From Desulfosediminicola flagellatus (GTDB lineage Bacteria; Desulfobacterota; Desulfobulbia; Desulfobulbales; Desulfocapsaceae): DNA of 64,000 nucleotides. The stretch spans positions 1,766,501 to 1,830,500 of the forward strand of contig NZ_CP050698.1 of the NCBI RefSeq assembly GCF_005116655.2. The letters are read 5' to 3'. The notes under the pieces are model-generated. The model did not search any database, was not told the origin of the DNA, and saw only the letters and a program-made list of their open reading frames with translations. This document shows, piece by piece, positions 52,236-62,400 of the stretch. The position numbers and the translations under genes were made by a program. Within the stretch, counting starts at the first letter, position 1. Each line of letters begins with the position of its first letter.

Positions 52236-54645
52236 GAGGCACAGAATACTCATTGTTGATGATATTCCGGAAAACCTCACTGTCCTTGAGAAAATACTCA
52301 GCGAACTCGAAGTGGATATAGTTCGGGCAGGGTCAGGAAATGAAGCCTTGAAGGCTACGCTTTACAATGATTTTTCCATGATCATACTGGATCTTATGAT
52401 GCCTGGAATGAACGGAGTAGAGGTTGCTGAGATGCTCAAGCAGGAGCCTGGAACATCCGATATTCCAATAATTTTCGTAACCGCCATGGACCGGGATGAG
52501 GCATTTGAGCTTAAGGCTTACGGCAAGGGAGCTGTTGATTTCATCTACAAACCTTTCAATAAATTTGTACTGATCAGCAAGGTAAGGGTTCTGCTTGATC
52601 TGTACTCAATGAAAAGAAATCTTGAATCGGCGTTTAGCAGACAGGAGACGGAACAACCCAAGATTCTTGTGGTTGATGACACCCCAGATAATATTCTGGT
52701 GTTCAAGAAACTCCTCACCAAGCTCGATGTGGAAGTCGTCGCAGCCCGTTCAGGCAATGAGGCGCTGGCCGAGACTCTGTATAATGATTTTGCGGTTATT
52801 TTTCTTGATGTGCAGATGCCTGAGATGGACGGCTATGAAGTTGCCGAGATATTAAAGTCTGATGAAAAAACTGCAAATATTCCTATTATCTTTGTTACTG
52901 CCATTGATCGTGAGGATGCCAAAGAAATACAGGGATATGATACGGGAGCTGTCGATTTTATATTCAAACCGTTCAATGAATATATTCTGCTCAGCAAGGC
53001 ACGGGTATTTCTCGATATTTATAAATTACGAGCGGGGCTTGAGTCTCTTGTGCAGGAGCGAACTACAGCCCTTAGAATGAGTAACAGAAAACTGCGGAAG
53101 GAGATACTCGAAAAAGAGGCCACGGAAAAAACGCTGCTCCATACTCAATCATACCTTAGCAGTATTTTGAACTCGATTCATTCCGTGCTTATTGGTGCGG
53201 ATTCCAGCGGTGTTATTATCGACATGAACAAAACCGCAGCAAAAATTTCAGGTGCAAGCATCAGGTATGCAAAAGGGAAAAACATCTCCGAGATCTTCCC
53301 CTTTTACTCGACAATAATAGATGAACTGCTGCTCCAGGTAAGAACTGATGAACCTGTTGAGAAGACAGGTGTTACTGTGATGATAGGTGACTCTGAAAGG
53401 GTTAATAATTTTGCCGTTTATCCATCAGTTGGTGAGCTTAGCGATCATGTGGTTATCAGGGTAGATGATGTCACTGAGGCAAAGCAGATGGAGGTAGAAT
53501 TGCAGCAGCGACGTCATATTGACTCGCTTGGGCAACTCGCTGGCGGTATAGCTCATGATTTTAACAATATGCTCAGTGCCATCATGGGAGCAGCCGAACT
53601 GTTACGGATAAAGATTGGTGATAATCCCGACTTATCTAAACAGATCGGTAGTATAGTGGCTTCGGTCGAACGTTCTGCCGATCTGACCGGGAAACTCCTT
53701 AGCTTTGCCAGAAAGACCGGCAGTGAGAAAACCTCACTTGATATACATCGGTTGATCAAGGACACCGTGATTATTTTGCAGAGGAGTATAGACAAGCGGA
53801 TCAATATTGTTGTTGAACCCAAAGCTGTCTGCAGCATTATTGATGGAGATGATTCAGAGCTCTCAAACGCTCTGCTTAATCTAGGGATCAATGCCCGGGA
53901 TGCTATGCCCGACGGTGGAACACTCACTATTTCAACTGAGAATCGGATTATTAAAAGTATCAAGGATAGTAAGGATTTTCAATTGAAGAGAGGGAAATAT
54001 GTTGAGCTGAAAGTTAGCGATACCGGTACAGGAATGACTGAAGATGTAAGGAAGAAGGCCTTTGAACCATTCTTTACCACCAAACCACAGGGCAAAGGAA
54101 CCGGGCTTGGTCTTGCAAGCGTCTACGGTACCATCAAGTCCCATCATGGAACCATAAGCCTTAGGAGCAGACCTGAGAGCGGAACGGCTTTCACTGTTCT
54201 TTTGCCGGTTAATGAACGGGCAGAAATCGTCAACGATCTGGGCAGCAGTGAAACCGATATTGAAAAGATCAACGGCACAGTGCTGTTGGTTGATGACGAG
54301 GATATTGTTCGAACTGTAGGTACTGAGCTGCTTCAGGAGTTGGGACTGGATGTCATCACGGCCAATAACGGTCGTCGGGCAATCGATATCGTCAAAGAAA
54401 AGGGGGATTCGATTGTTTTGATCCTGCTTGATATGATTATGCCGGAACTCAATGGTCGTGATTGTTACAGGGAAATCCGAAAGATCCTGCCTGATGTCAA
54501 CGTTATTATATGCAGTGGATATGCTCCGGAAGAAATGATCTCAGATCTTTACATGGAAGGCATACGCGGGTTCATTAGAAAGCCCTTCAGATTATCGGAG
54601 CTCAGTAAAGTTATAAAAACCAGTCTTTCTTCCCCCTCAACCTGA
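52219..54645 (+). CDS. Cytosolic hybrid histidine kinase with two N-terminal receivers and one C-terminal receiver
   Basis: 808 residues with no membrane segment. Two receivers come first (about 9-125 with [13 protein letters not shown]; about 148-265 with [13 protein letters not shown]). A linker helix, a PAS domain (about 305-420), HisKA with His446 in [10 protein letters not shown], HATPase with SDTGTGMT and KGTGLGLAS, and a final receiver (about 690-800) with [13 protein letters not shown] follow. The HDFNN form of the H box and a terminal receiver are typical of such kinases. It overlaps cheB by 17 bp and closes the binding-protein/CheR/CheB cassette. It could take phosphate from the 1393-residue kinase through its N-terminal receivers. 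Confidence 0.93.
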   Translation: MTSLDERHRILIVDDIPENLTVLEKILSELEVDIVRAGSGNEALKATLYNDFSMIILDLMMPGMNGVEVAEMLKQEPGTSDIPIIFVTAMDRDEAFELKAYGKGAVDFIYKPFNKFVLISKVRVLLDLYSMKRNLESAFSRQETEQPKILVVDDTPDNILVFKKLLTKLDVEVVAARSGNEALAETLYNDFAVIFLDVQMPEMDGYEVAEILKSDEKTANIPIIFVTAIDREDAKEIQGYDTGAVDFIFKPFNEYILLSKARVFLDIYKLRAGLESLVQERTTALRMSNRKLRKEILEKEATEKTLLHTQSYLSSILNSIHSVLIGADSSGVIIDMNKTAAKISGASIRYAKGKNISEIFPFYSTIIDELLLQVRTDEPVEKTGVTVMIGDSERVNNFAVYPSVGELSDHVVIRVDDVTEAKQMEVELQQRRHIDSLGQLAGGIAHDFNNMLSAIMGAAELLRIKIGDNPDLSKQIGSIVASVERSADLTGKLLSFARKTGSEKTSLDIHRLIKDTVIILQRSIDKRINIVVEPKAVCSIIDGDDSELSNALLNLGINARDAMPDGGTLTISTENRIIKSIKDSKDFQLKRGKYVELKVSDTGTGMTEDVRKKAFEPFFTTKPQGKGTGLGLASVYGTIKSHHGTISLRSRPESGTAFTVLLPVNERAEIVNDLGSSETDIEKINGTVLLVDDEDIVRTVGTELLQELGLDVITANNGRRAIDIVKEKGDSIVLILLDMIMPELNGRDCYREIRKILPDVNVIICSGYAPEEMISDLYMEGIRGFIRKPFRLSELSKVIKTSLSSPST

Positions 54646-54888
54646 TACATATCTTTTATCGTATCTGGAAATATACCAGTTTCAGGAAGAACGTTTCACA
54701 TTATGTTGCTGAATCATTCGAGCAATACGTATGATTACACCAACTGATTCCATTCATCCCAGCAAACATTCCACACTATTATAGCCTGCAACCACCTACT
54801 GCTGATCATGTTCAATGGGTAATGTAACCATCTGGTATATCTTCCTGAAGTAATTGTAGTTAACGATTAACGCCTCATCTCTCTTGGC

Positions 54889-55130
54889 ACTGTTGCAACT
54901 AAGCTTCTTGGATTGATTGTGGGACAATGCATGCCGACGAATTAAACACATATGAGAATAATGTAATAAAGCGTATCAAAATTTACATTTTTGTAAATTT
55001 TCGCTTTTAAAATTACGTAAATGTAAAATCCCCTTTCGGGAGAATGGGTGAGAGCCGTCGTGATCAACGTTTTAAAACTTCCAGGAATTGTTTTAATTGT
55101 TTGAATTTATATGATTAATTTCGTGGTTGC
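54889..55130. repeat. Non-coding direct repeat, copy A
   Basis: About 240 nt that recur in diverged form at 55252-55493 (offset 362-363). Anchors are ACTGTTGCAACTAAGC...TGGATTGA, ATTACGTAAATGTAAAAT and GGAATTGTTTTAATTGTTTG. Copy A alone has the dyad AAAATTTAC-N6-GTAAATTTT (54979-55002). Neither copy has a credible ORF. The gap 54646-55681 contains no gene. It may be a regulatory duplication, paired small RNAs or a decayed element. Confidence 0.55.
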
Positions 55131-55251
55131 TATCGTGTTGTATATTTTGGAGTCTCGGTTCTCGCTTGCCTGCGAATTAAAATTTGGGCAGTAACGCTGA
55201 TACAGTGCAGAAGGCTAATTTTAGGATGGGACCTAACTCACTTTGCTGAGT

Positions 55252-55493
55252 ACTGTTGCAATTAAGCACGTGGATTGACTTATGGGAGATTGTGTGTCGG
55301 TGAATAAGTGGATTTGAGGATTGAGTAATTGAGAGTGTTGAAAATTTCGTTAACAGTAATTAGCTCAACAATTATTGCGTAAATGTAAAATAATCTACAA
55401 TGGAAAATGCGCGGAGATTTCATGAACAACATCTGAAATTATCTGGGAATTTTTTAAGTGTTTGAAATACGGTGATTAATGGTGGGGTGGTTG
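55252..55493. repeat. Non-coding direct repeat, copy B
   Basis: The second member of the duplication. It begins ACTGTTGCAATTAAGC, includes ATTGCGTAAATGTAAAAT at about 55374, and ends with GGAATTTTTTAAGTGTTTG and TGATTAATGG...GTGGTTGC. It lies nearest the D-amino-acid operon, starting about 430 bp upstream of it. The match to copy A is clear by eye, but identity was not computed. Confidence 0.55.
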
Positions 55494-55681
55494 CGCGGAT
55501 CTCTCCGGTAATAATCAATATGGCATATAAATTGATATACATGGTTCAGCTTGTAGGAATTCTGCACAGCATGTGTGTCCGGGATCGTTCAGGCTGAATT
55601 GAAAACGATTATTACACGAAGGGTTAGGGCGTATACGTTACTAATTTACCATTAAAAATTACTACCCGGAGTTGCAAAGTT

Positions 55682-56677
55682 ATGTTTGAGTCACCGTATT
55701 TACTTTTCCTGGGAGATGCTCCCGATAGTCTTGCAGCCAAAGTCGCGCAGGGAATATACGACTGGAGACCGGAATCTGTTGTTGGCCAGTTTCGGATGGA
55801 AGGCTGTAAAGCCGATCTCGGAATTACAGATATGTCGATTAAGGATGCTGTTGAAGCCGGAGCGAAAACTCTGGTCATAGGTGTTGTGAATCGTGGTGGC
55901 ATAATTTCCGAGACATGGAAATCGGTTTTAGTCGAGGCATTGGAAGAGGGCATGGATATAGCATCCGGTCTGCATAACCTGCTCCGGGATGAAAAAGATC
56001 TGGTCAAAGCAGCAGAAAATTACGGACGAACATTGTATGATGTGCGTATTCCGACACTCCAATATCCTATTGCAAACGGTAAAAAGCGCTCAGGTAAAAG
56101 GTGTCTCGCTGTCGGTACGGACTGCTCTGTAGGTAAAATGTACACAGCTCTTGCAATGAACCGGGAAATGCAGAAACAGGGACTCAAATCAACCTTCAGA
56201 GCCACTGGACAGACGGGCATTCTGATTGAGGGGGAAGGTGTTCCGCTTGATGCAGTTATTGCTGATTTCATGGCCGGAGCTATTGAATGGCTGACTCCTG
56301 ATAATGACCCGGATCATTGGGATTTAATTGAAGGGCAGGGCAGTTTGTTTCATGCCTCCTATTCCGGTGTCACGATGGCCCTTGTTCATGGAGGACAGCC
56401 GGATGCACTTATACTCTGTCATGAACCAACTCGTGAGCATATGCGTGGCTTGCCTGATTATCAGCAGCCAGCATTGGAGGATCTGCGTGATGTAGCTTTA
56501 CGATTGGCGCAGGTTGTGAATCGTGACTGCAAGGTCGTGGCAATTTCAGTAAATACACAACATATGGATGAAGAAAAATCGTTGGCATATCTTGCTGAAG
56601 TTGAGCAAAAGATGGGCATCCCTACAGTAGATCCATTCAGGCAGGGGGCTACCCGTCTTGTTGAGGCACTTATATGA
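55682..56677 (+). CDS. dgcN: DUF1611 protein, DgcN-like D-glutamate N-acetyltransferase
   Basis: A 331-residue DUF1611 protein with a P-loop-like motif LAVGTDCSVGKMYTALAM (GTDCSVGK at 145-152), TFRATGQTGILIEGEG, and ALVHGGQPDALILCHEPTR. Characterised members with a dipeptide-epimerase-like partner are known as DgcN and acetylate D-glutamate for its catabolism. The partner gene overlaps by 4 bp downstream and a D-amino-acid transaminase follows, which supports a D-glutamate or D-amino-acid role. Substrate specificity is inferred from context. The ATG follows GGAG at about 10 bp. Confidence 0.82.
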   Translation: MFESPYLLFLGDAPDSLAAKVAQGIYDWRPESVVGQFRMEGCKADLGITDMSIKDAVEAGAKTLVIGVVNRGGIISETWKSVLVEALEEGMDIASGLHNLLRDEKDLVKAAENYGRTLYDVRIPTLQYPIANGKKRSGKRCLAVGTDCSVGKMYTALAMNREMQKQGLKSTFRATGQTGILIEGEGVPLDAVIADFMAGAIEWLTPDNDPDHWDLIEGQGSLFHASYSGVTMALVHGGQPDALILCHEPTREHMRGLPDYQQPALEDLRDVALRLAQVVNRDCKVVAISVNTQHMDEEKSLAYLAEVEQKMGIPTVDPFRQGATRLVEALI

Positions 56678-57639
56678 AAATTTCGGTTTACAAAGATGTG
56701 TTCAAGCTTGCCCGAGTTTTCACTATTTCCCGTGGTTCACGCACTGAGGCCGTGGTTGTTCGGGTCGAGGTTGAGCTGAATGGCTTTACCGGCCGTGGTG
56801 AATGTGTTCCTTATGCGCGTTATGGTGAGACTGTCGAGAGTGTGATGGCTCAGATAAACAGTGTGCCGCTTCCGGTTACCCGAGAGGCACTTCAAGGCGC
56901 ACTGTCGCCTGGAGCAGCAAGAAATGCGGTAGATTGTGCACTGTGGGACCTGGAATCCAAAACAACCGGAATACCGGTCTGGCGTCTTGCCGGACTTGAT
57001 GAGCCGGGACCTGAAATTACTGCGTATACACTCTCTCTTGATTCACCCGAAAATATGCGTGAACAGGCTGCTGTTAATAAAGAGCGGCCGCTGCTTAAAA
57101 TCAAGCTTGGTGGTGAAGGTGATATTGCGCGCATAGAAGCTGTACGCGAAGGTGCACCGGATGCCCGCATAATTGTCGATGCAAACGAGGGCTGGACAGC
57201 TGATATCTATCATCAGCTGGCACCTGTGCTGGTACGCCTCGGAGTAGAGATGGTTGAACAGCCTTTTCCGGCAGGTGATGATGAAGCGCTGCGTGATATT
57301 GATCGTATCCTGCCGGTGTGTGCCGACGAATCCTGTCATGACAGGGCGTCATTGCCAACTCTTAATGGCAAATATGACATGATCAATATCAAGCTCGACA
57401 AGACCGGTGGTCTTACTGAAGCCCTGGAACTGAAAAAATCAGCGATGGCTGCAGGCTATCAGATTATGACAGGATGCATGGTGGGCTCCTCGCTTGCAAT
57501 GGCGCCGGCAGTTCTTGTAGCCCAGTCTGTAGCGGTAACCGATCTTGATGGGCCGTTATTGCTCGCCGAAGACAGGCTCCATGCGTTGCAGTATGACGAA
57601 AAAGGTGTTTATCCCTCAACAAATGCATTATGGGGATAG
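56674..57639 (+). CDS. dgcA: Enolase-superfamily epimerase/racemase, DgcA-like (dipeptide epimerase family)
   Basis: A 321-residue enolase-superfamily enzyme. The catalytic lysine pair KIKLG (near 137-139), metal ligands in IIVDANEGW, VEQPFP and CADES, and the opposite-face lysine in NIKLDKTGG place it in the Ala-D/L-Glu epimerase group. Coupled to a DgcN-like gene (ATGA overlap), it most likely racemises N-acetyl-D-glutamate to the L form, as in the DgcN-DgcA pathway. Muropeptide-derived L-Ala-D-Glu epimerisation is the alternative, since sequence alone does not separate the two. Confidence 0.83.
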   Translation: MKISVYKDVFKLARVFTISRGSRTEAVVVRVEVELNGFTGRGECVPYARYGETVESVMAQINSVPLPVTREALQGALSPGAARNAVDCALWDLESKTTGIPVWRLAGLDEPGPEITAYTLSLDSPENMREQAAVNKERPLLKIKLGGEGDIARIEAVREGAPDARIIVDANEGWTADIYHQLAPVLVRLGVEMVEQPFPAGDDEALRDIDRILPVCADESCHDRASLPTLNGKYDMINIKLDKTGGLTEALELKKSAMAAGYQIMTGCMVGSSLAMAPAVLVAQSVAVTDLDGPLLLAEDRLHALQYDEKGVYPSTNALWG

Positions 57640-57659
57640 AAGGGCTATTAATACATTAA

Positions 57660-57679
57660 TGTCCTGACTTGTCAGGACA
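57660..57679. promoter_or_regulatory. Perfect 9-bp palindrome before the D-amino-acid transaminase gene
   Basis: TGTCCTGAC TT GTCAGGACA is an exact inverted repeat with a 2-nt centre, located 20 bp after the dgcA stop and 23 bp before the next ATG. The short centre suits a protein operator better than an RNA hairpin. I see no second copy upstream of dgcN. No regulator gene is adjacent. Confidence 0.45.
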
Positions 57680-57702
57680 AAATTTGCTGATAAAGGATGA
57701 TT

Positions 57703-58548
57703 ATGAGCCGCACAGTATATGTTAACGGTAAGTATGTAGCGGAAGAAAATGCACAGGTTTCGGTCTTTGATCGTGGCTTTTTATTTGCAGATGGTGTGTA
57801 TGAGGTAACCGCAGTTGTCGGTGGTAAGCTGGTCGATTTTCAGGGCCATGTCGTACGGTTGGAACGATCATTGGGTGAGCTCGGTATGGGCATGCCGTTG
57901 ACAGGTGAGGAACTGCTTGGAATTCACCGGGAGTTATTGAGTCGTAACAATGTGGATGAAGGGCTGGTGTATATCCAGATTACCCGTGGGGTGGCTGATC
58001 GTGATTTTGCTTTTCCTGAAAATGTTCCGCAGAGCGTTGTACTTTTTACCCAGAATAAATCGCTCACCTCAGAAAAACCTGGTCTACGCGTAATCTCCGT
58101 ACCGGATATCCGTTGGGGGCGTCGTGATATCAAGACAGTGCAACTGCTTGCACCCTCTATGGCCAAGATGATGGCAAAGAAGGCAGGTAAAGACGATGCC
58201 TGGATGGTGGAGGATGGCTACGTAACCGAGGGAACTTCGAACAACGCCTATATTGTGACGAAAGAGGGTGCTATCATAACCCGCAACCTTTCGACCTCTA
58301 TTTTGCATGGAATTACCCGTGCTGCTGTATTGAAACTTGCAGCCGAGCTGGAAATGAAAATTGAGGAACGTCCATTCACCATTACAGAGGCCCAGGAAGC
58401 AAAGGAAGCGTTTGTGACAGCGGCTACAGCTTTTGTCTGCCCGGTTGTCGAAATTGATGGAGTTGAGCTTTCTGGTGGGATTGCAGGCCCTATCGTGAAA
58501 CGATTAAACGAACTGTATATTGAAGAAAGCAGGAAGTCTTCGATATAG
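57703..58548 (+). CDS. dat: D-amino-acid aminotransferase (PLP class IV)
   Basis: A class IV PLP aminotransferase of about 281 residues. It has the D-amino-acid transaminase-like start YVNGKYVAEENAQVSVFDRGFLFADGVYE, the PLP lysine in RRDIKTVQLL (near 146), and the Glu in DGYVTEGTSNNAYIV. It interconverts D-amino acids and 2-oxo acids, typically D-Ala with 2-oxoglutarate to give D-Glu. With dgcN/dgcA upstream, amino groups from several D-amino acids could be funnelled through D-Glu to L-Glu. ATG 57703 follows AAAGG; ATG 57697 lies too close to that site. Branched-chain or 4-amino-4-deoxychorismate enzymes are less likely. Confidence 0.87.
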   Translation: MSRTVYVNGKYVAEENAQVSVFDRGFLFADGVYEVTAVVGGKLVDFQGHVVRLERSLGELGMGMPLTGEELLGIHRELLSRNNVDEGLVYIQITRGVADRDFAFPENVPQSVVLFTQNKSLTSEKPGLRVISVPDIRWGRRDIKTVQLLAPSMAKMMAKKAGKDDAWMVEDGYVTEGTSNNAYIVTKEGAIITRNLSTSILHGITRAAVLKLAAELEMKIEERPFTITEAQEAKEAFVTAATAFVCPVVEIDGVELSGGIAGPIVKRLNELYIEESRKSSI

Positions 58549-58577
58549 TTTATGCGAAGGAAATCCCCAGTGCCCCT

Positions 58578-58734
58578 GGAGGCTGTCCGAGGATAGGGGT
58601 TTTGGTCAAAATCGAGACATTTTCAAAAAATAAGCACAACCATATAGATGATATGGTGAGCATTATTTTTTGAAAATTCGGAAGAGTTTGAGCAGATAGC
58701 GTAGACTTCGAAAGGACACTCTCCGACAGCCTCC
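58578..58734. mobile_element. Palindromic element with 14-bp terminal inverted repeats
   Basis: GGAGGCTGTCCGAG (58578-58591) and CTCCGACAGCCTCC (58721-58734) are inverted repeats with one mismatch. Inside is a long near-perfect hairpin built on ATTTTCAAAAAATA and TATTTTTTGAAAAT around CCATAT...ATATGG. The last base of the element is the third base of the TAG stop of the zinc-ribbon gene. No target duplication is seen. A miniature element or a large bidirectional terminator between convergent genes both fit. Confidence 0.5.
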
Positions 58735-58994
58735 TAGGCGTCTTCGTACTCTTCGTCGTCCAGTGGAAAGAGGAAGCCGCACTCTTCACAATTGACGCGG
58801 TTCTCTATGGTTTCAACCACATCACCTGGAAGAATAGTGGTATGATCACACTCCGGGCACTCGAAATGGGTCTCGGTAATCTCTATCTCTTCGGCAGCAG
58901 CGCATGCTGCACACAGCACATCCTCATCATCAAATTCCCCGTCATGGTTAAACATGATAGGAACACCGCATTGTGGACATTCAATCATTGACAT
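58734..58994 (-). CDS. Small multi-CxxC zinc-ribbon protein
   Basis: An 86-residue acidic protein with four CxxC knuckles: CPQC (residues 6-9), CAAC (about 28-31), CPEC (about 46-49) and CEEC (about 70-73), enough for two zinc ribbons. The tail is Asp/Glu-rich. Such proteins are annotated as zinc-ribbon or MJ0042-like; some bind nucleic acids, others are protein adaptors. It has no clear partner and is convergent with the transaminase gene. Its stop codon overlaps the edge of a palindromic element. The start may be MSMIEC or the inner MIEC. Confidence 0.75.
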   Translation of the reverse strand: MSMIECPQCGVPIMFNHDGEFDDEDVLCAACAAAEEIEITETHFECPECDHTTILPGDVVETIENRVNCEECGFLFPLDDEEYEDA

Positions 58995-59402
58995 CAGACT
59001 AACTCCTCTATGTAGAATTGTATTCTCATCCTGTTTGGCGAGGCAGGAATGTACAGGTTTCGGCTGATTTGTGCAATGATCTTAAAATCCCCATTCTTTA
59101 GCGTGGTATTTCCCCAGATACTCAATGTGTTAATAGGTGCATCAGCGATCTTTGAGGAAAGGTAATCTTTTCAAGGGGTATCCTGCTAAAAGATTATTGT
59201 TTGCCTCCCGTATTTCGCCCTATGTTCAAGTTTTTTCACATTGCTGATAAATCATGCTAAACTGTTTTTATCGTTAAATTCTCTATTGTTTATCAAAAAA
59301 CAGATATACAGAGCCAGCAAAAAAGCACACGCGTTTGTCAATTTAGTCGTGCTTCCGATGATCTCCCCCTGACAGGAGATAGAGATCGCCGAGAATCAAC
59401 TT
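58995..59402. other. Divergent intergenic region
   Basis: About 400 bp between the zinc-ribbon gene and the GGDEF-EAL gene, holding both promoters. It is AT-rich near 59200-59340. CAGGAG (59374-59379) and a short GAGAT stretch precede the downstream ATG. I see no repeat or RNA gene. Confidence 0.3.
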
Positions 59403-62400
59403 ATGATGAAAATCCAAACCTATATAAGAGTATGTAAAGGAGTTGTTTTTACCCTGTTGGTTCTTATTGCCTCAGTAACGCATATCTCTGCAGAACAGTT
59501 CGAGCTATCGGACAAAGAACGTGAGTGGCTCGATAATCATCCTGAGATTCGTTTGGCAGTTGATATTAACTGGGCACCATTCGAGTATGTGGATAAGAAT
59601 AACACCTATCTCGGTATGGCAGCCGATTACATCTCGCTCGTAGAAGAGAAAACTGGCATTACTTTCAAGATCGACAAAAATCGAAAATGGCCGCAGATGG
59701 TTGAGGCGGTTAAAAATAAGGATCTTGATGTGTTCTCCTGTGTGGTAAGAACGCCGGAAAGAGAGCGTTATGCAACGTTTACATATCCCTATCTTTCATT
59801 TCCTATGGTGATCATATCTCGCGATAGCGAAGGATTTATCGATGGGCTCCAAAGCCTGGTCAACCAGGAAAAGCGCGTTGCGGTTGTTGAGAGCTATGCC
59901 TCTCATGATCTTATAAAGAATAACCATCCGGATCTGGAACTGATGCCGGTGGATAGTGTCAAGGCAGGACTTGATGCCGTTTCGCAGGGAACCGCATATG
60001 CGTTTGTTGGTAACCTTGCTGCGGTAAGTCATGTTATGCGTGAAAAGGGCATAACGAATTTAAAGGTTTCTGGACAGACAGCATATAGATTTGATCTATC
60101 GATGGCTGTACGCAACGATTGGCCAGAACTCGCATCAATTATACAGAAAGCGTTGTATGACATTGAACCGAGTGTGAGGGATGAAATCTTTAATCGCTGG
60201 ATTCGGCTGAAGTATGATGAACAGATTGATTATCACATGATCATGTATGTCATCGCCGGATCATTGTCATTATTGGCAGCAATATTGCTATGGAACAGAA
60301 GGCTTCAGTATGAAATTCAGGCAAGAAAAGCACTGGAAGAAACACTTAATCAAAATAAAGAAAGTTTATCTAGAGCGCAGGAAATTGCACATATAGGTAA
60401 TTGGGATTGGGATATTGTTACCGGAAATCTCTTTTGGTCCGATGAGATATTCAGAATTTTCGGCTTGCAGCCACAGGAAGTTAAGCCGACATATGAAGCA
60501 TTCATTTCAGCAATTCATCCAGCTGATCGGGAAAAAGTTAAGAAAGAGTTTAAAGAATCGTTAAATGATACCGGATATAAATATGTTATAGAGCATCGGG
60601 TAGTGCAGCCTAACGGGGAAAAACGGTTCGTTCGTGAAATTACCACGGTCAGACGCGATCAGAATGGTAAACCGGTAATGATGCGGGGAACAGTTCAGGA
60701 TATTACTGAGGCTCGTGAGGTTGAGGAAAAACTACATCTTTCTCACCTGGTTATTAAGAATGCAAGCGAGTGTGTTTTTATTACTGACAGGCATAACAAA
60801 ATTATTGATGTTAATCCGGCTTTTGAAGCGACCACAGGCTATACCCTTGATGAGGTGCTTGGGCAGGACCCGAGTATTAATCAATCAGGACGTCATGATG
60901 AGGCGTTCTACATAAAGATGTGGGTTACCATAAATAGTGAAGGATGCTGGTCAGGGGAAATATGGGATCGACGTAAAGATGGGGAGATTTATCCCAAGTG
61001 GTTGAATATAAATACCATCAGGAATCTTGAGGGTAAGGTAATTCACTATGTTGGTATTTTTACAGATATCAGTCGCCAGAAAACAACGGAGGATGCACTT
61101 GAGAAACTTGCCTTTTTCGATCATTTAACCAAGCTTCCCAATCGTGCTCTGTTCAGGGATCGTCTGAATCATGAAATGTCTTTGGCTGAGCGTAATTCAA
61201 CCCGGTTGGCAGTCTTCTTTATAGATCTGGACCGGTTTAAGTATGTCAATGATACATTCGGTCATGATATGGGTGATGAGTTGCTCATAGAGGTAGCTGG
61301 CCGTATCGTGAGTTGTGTCAGAAAGAGCGATACAGTAGGTCGTCTTGGTGGCGATGAGTTTACAATTATTGTACCGCACTTCAAGGATATCGAATCTGTA
61401 GGAGGTGTAGCGTTACATGTCATTAACAGTCTTCAAAAACCGTTTCCGGTAAAAGGAAACGATTTGTTTGTCGGGGCAAGTATTGGTATCGCTATTTATC
61501 CTGAAGATGGCAGTGATTATGAAAACCTCACTAAAAATGCTGATCTGGCCATGTATCAGGCCAAAGAAGAGGGGCGAGGGATATATCGTTTTTATTCAGA
61601 AGAGATGAATACGCGTAATGCGGTGAAGCATGCCTTAGAGATGGATCTCAGGCAGGCGTTGATCGAAGATCAGTTTCTTCTCTATTATCAGCCAAAGATT
61701 AATCTTGAAAACGGTAAAATTTCAGGTATGGAGGCGCTGATTCGCTGGAATCATCCCAAAAGAGGTCTTGTACCTCCATTTGAATTTATCCCTCTTGCCG
61801 AGGAGTCCGGCCTGATAGTCAGTATGGGCGAGTGGGTTATGGAAGAAGCGTGTCGGCAGACACGTGAGTGGTTGAATCAGCTTGATGATAGCCTGCGGGT
61901 GGCAGTAAATCTTTCTGCAAAACAATTTCAGGATCCTGAACTTTTCAATAATGTGTCTGATATCTTACTCAATACAGGCTTGCCTGCCAATTGCCTTGAG
62001 TTCGAAATAACTGAAAGCACCATTATGGATAACCCGAATCTTGCAATTGATACGATGAAGAAAATCCGAGATATCGGTATCCATATATCTATTGATGATT
62101 TTGGGACAGGGTATTCATCGCTCAGTTACCTTAAACGTTTTCCGCTTCACTCACTCAAAATTGATCAATCCTTTGTGCGAGACCTGACACTTGATTCGGA
62201 TGATGCAGCAATTATTGAGGCGATAATCTCAATGTCGCATGCGCTTAAGTTGAGTGTTGTTGCTGAAGGCGTGGAGACTAAAGAACAGCTTAACTTTTTA
62301 AAAAGTAAAAACTGTAACAGTGTACAGGGATATTATTTCAGTAAACCGCTTGATCCTGAAACGTTTATTGAATATCTCGAAAAGTACATGAGCGAGACTA

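Noticed and set aside
58550..58789. 79-residue minus-strand ORF between the transaminase and zinc-ribbon genes
   Set aside because: It lies across the palindromic element and overlaps the better-supported zinc-ribbon gene in another frame.
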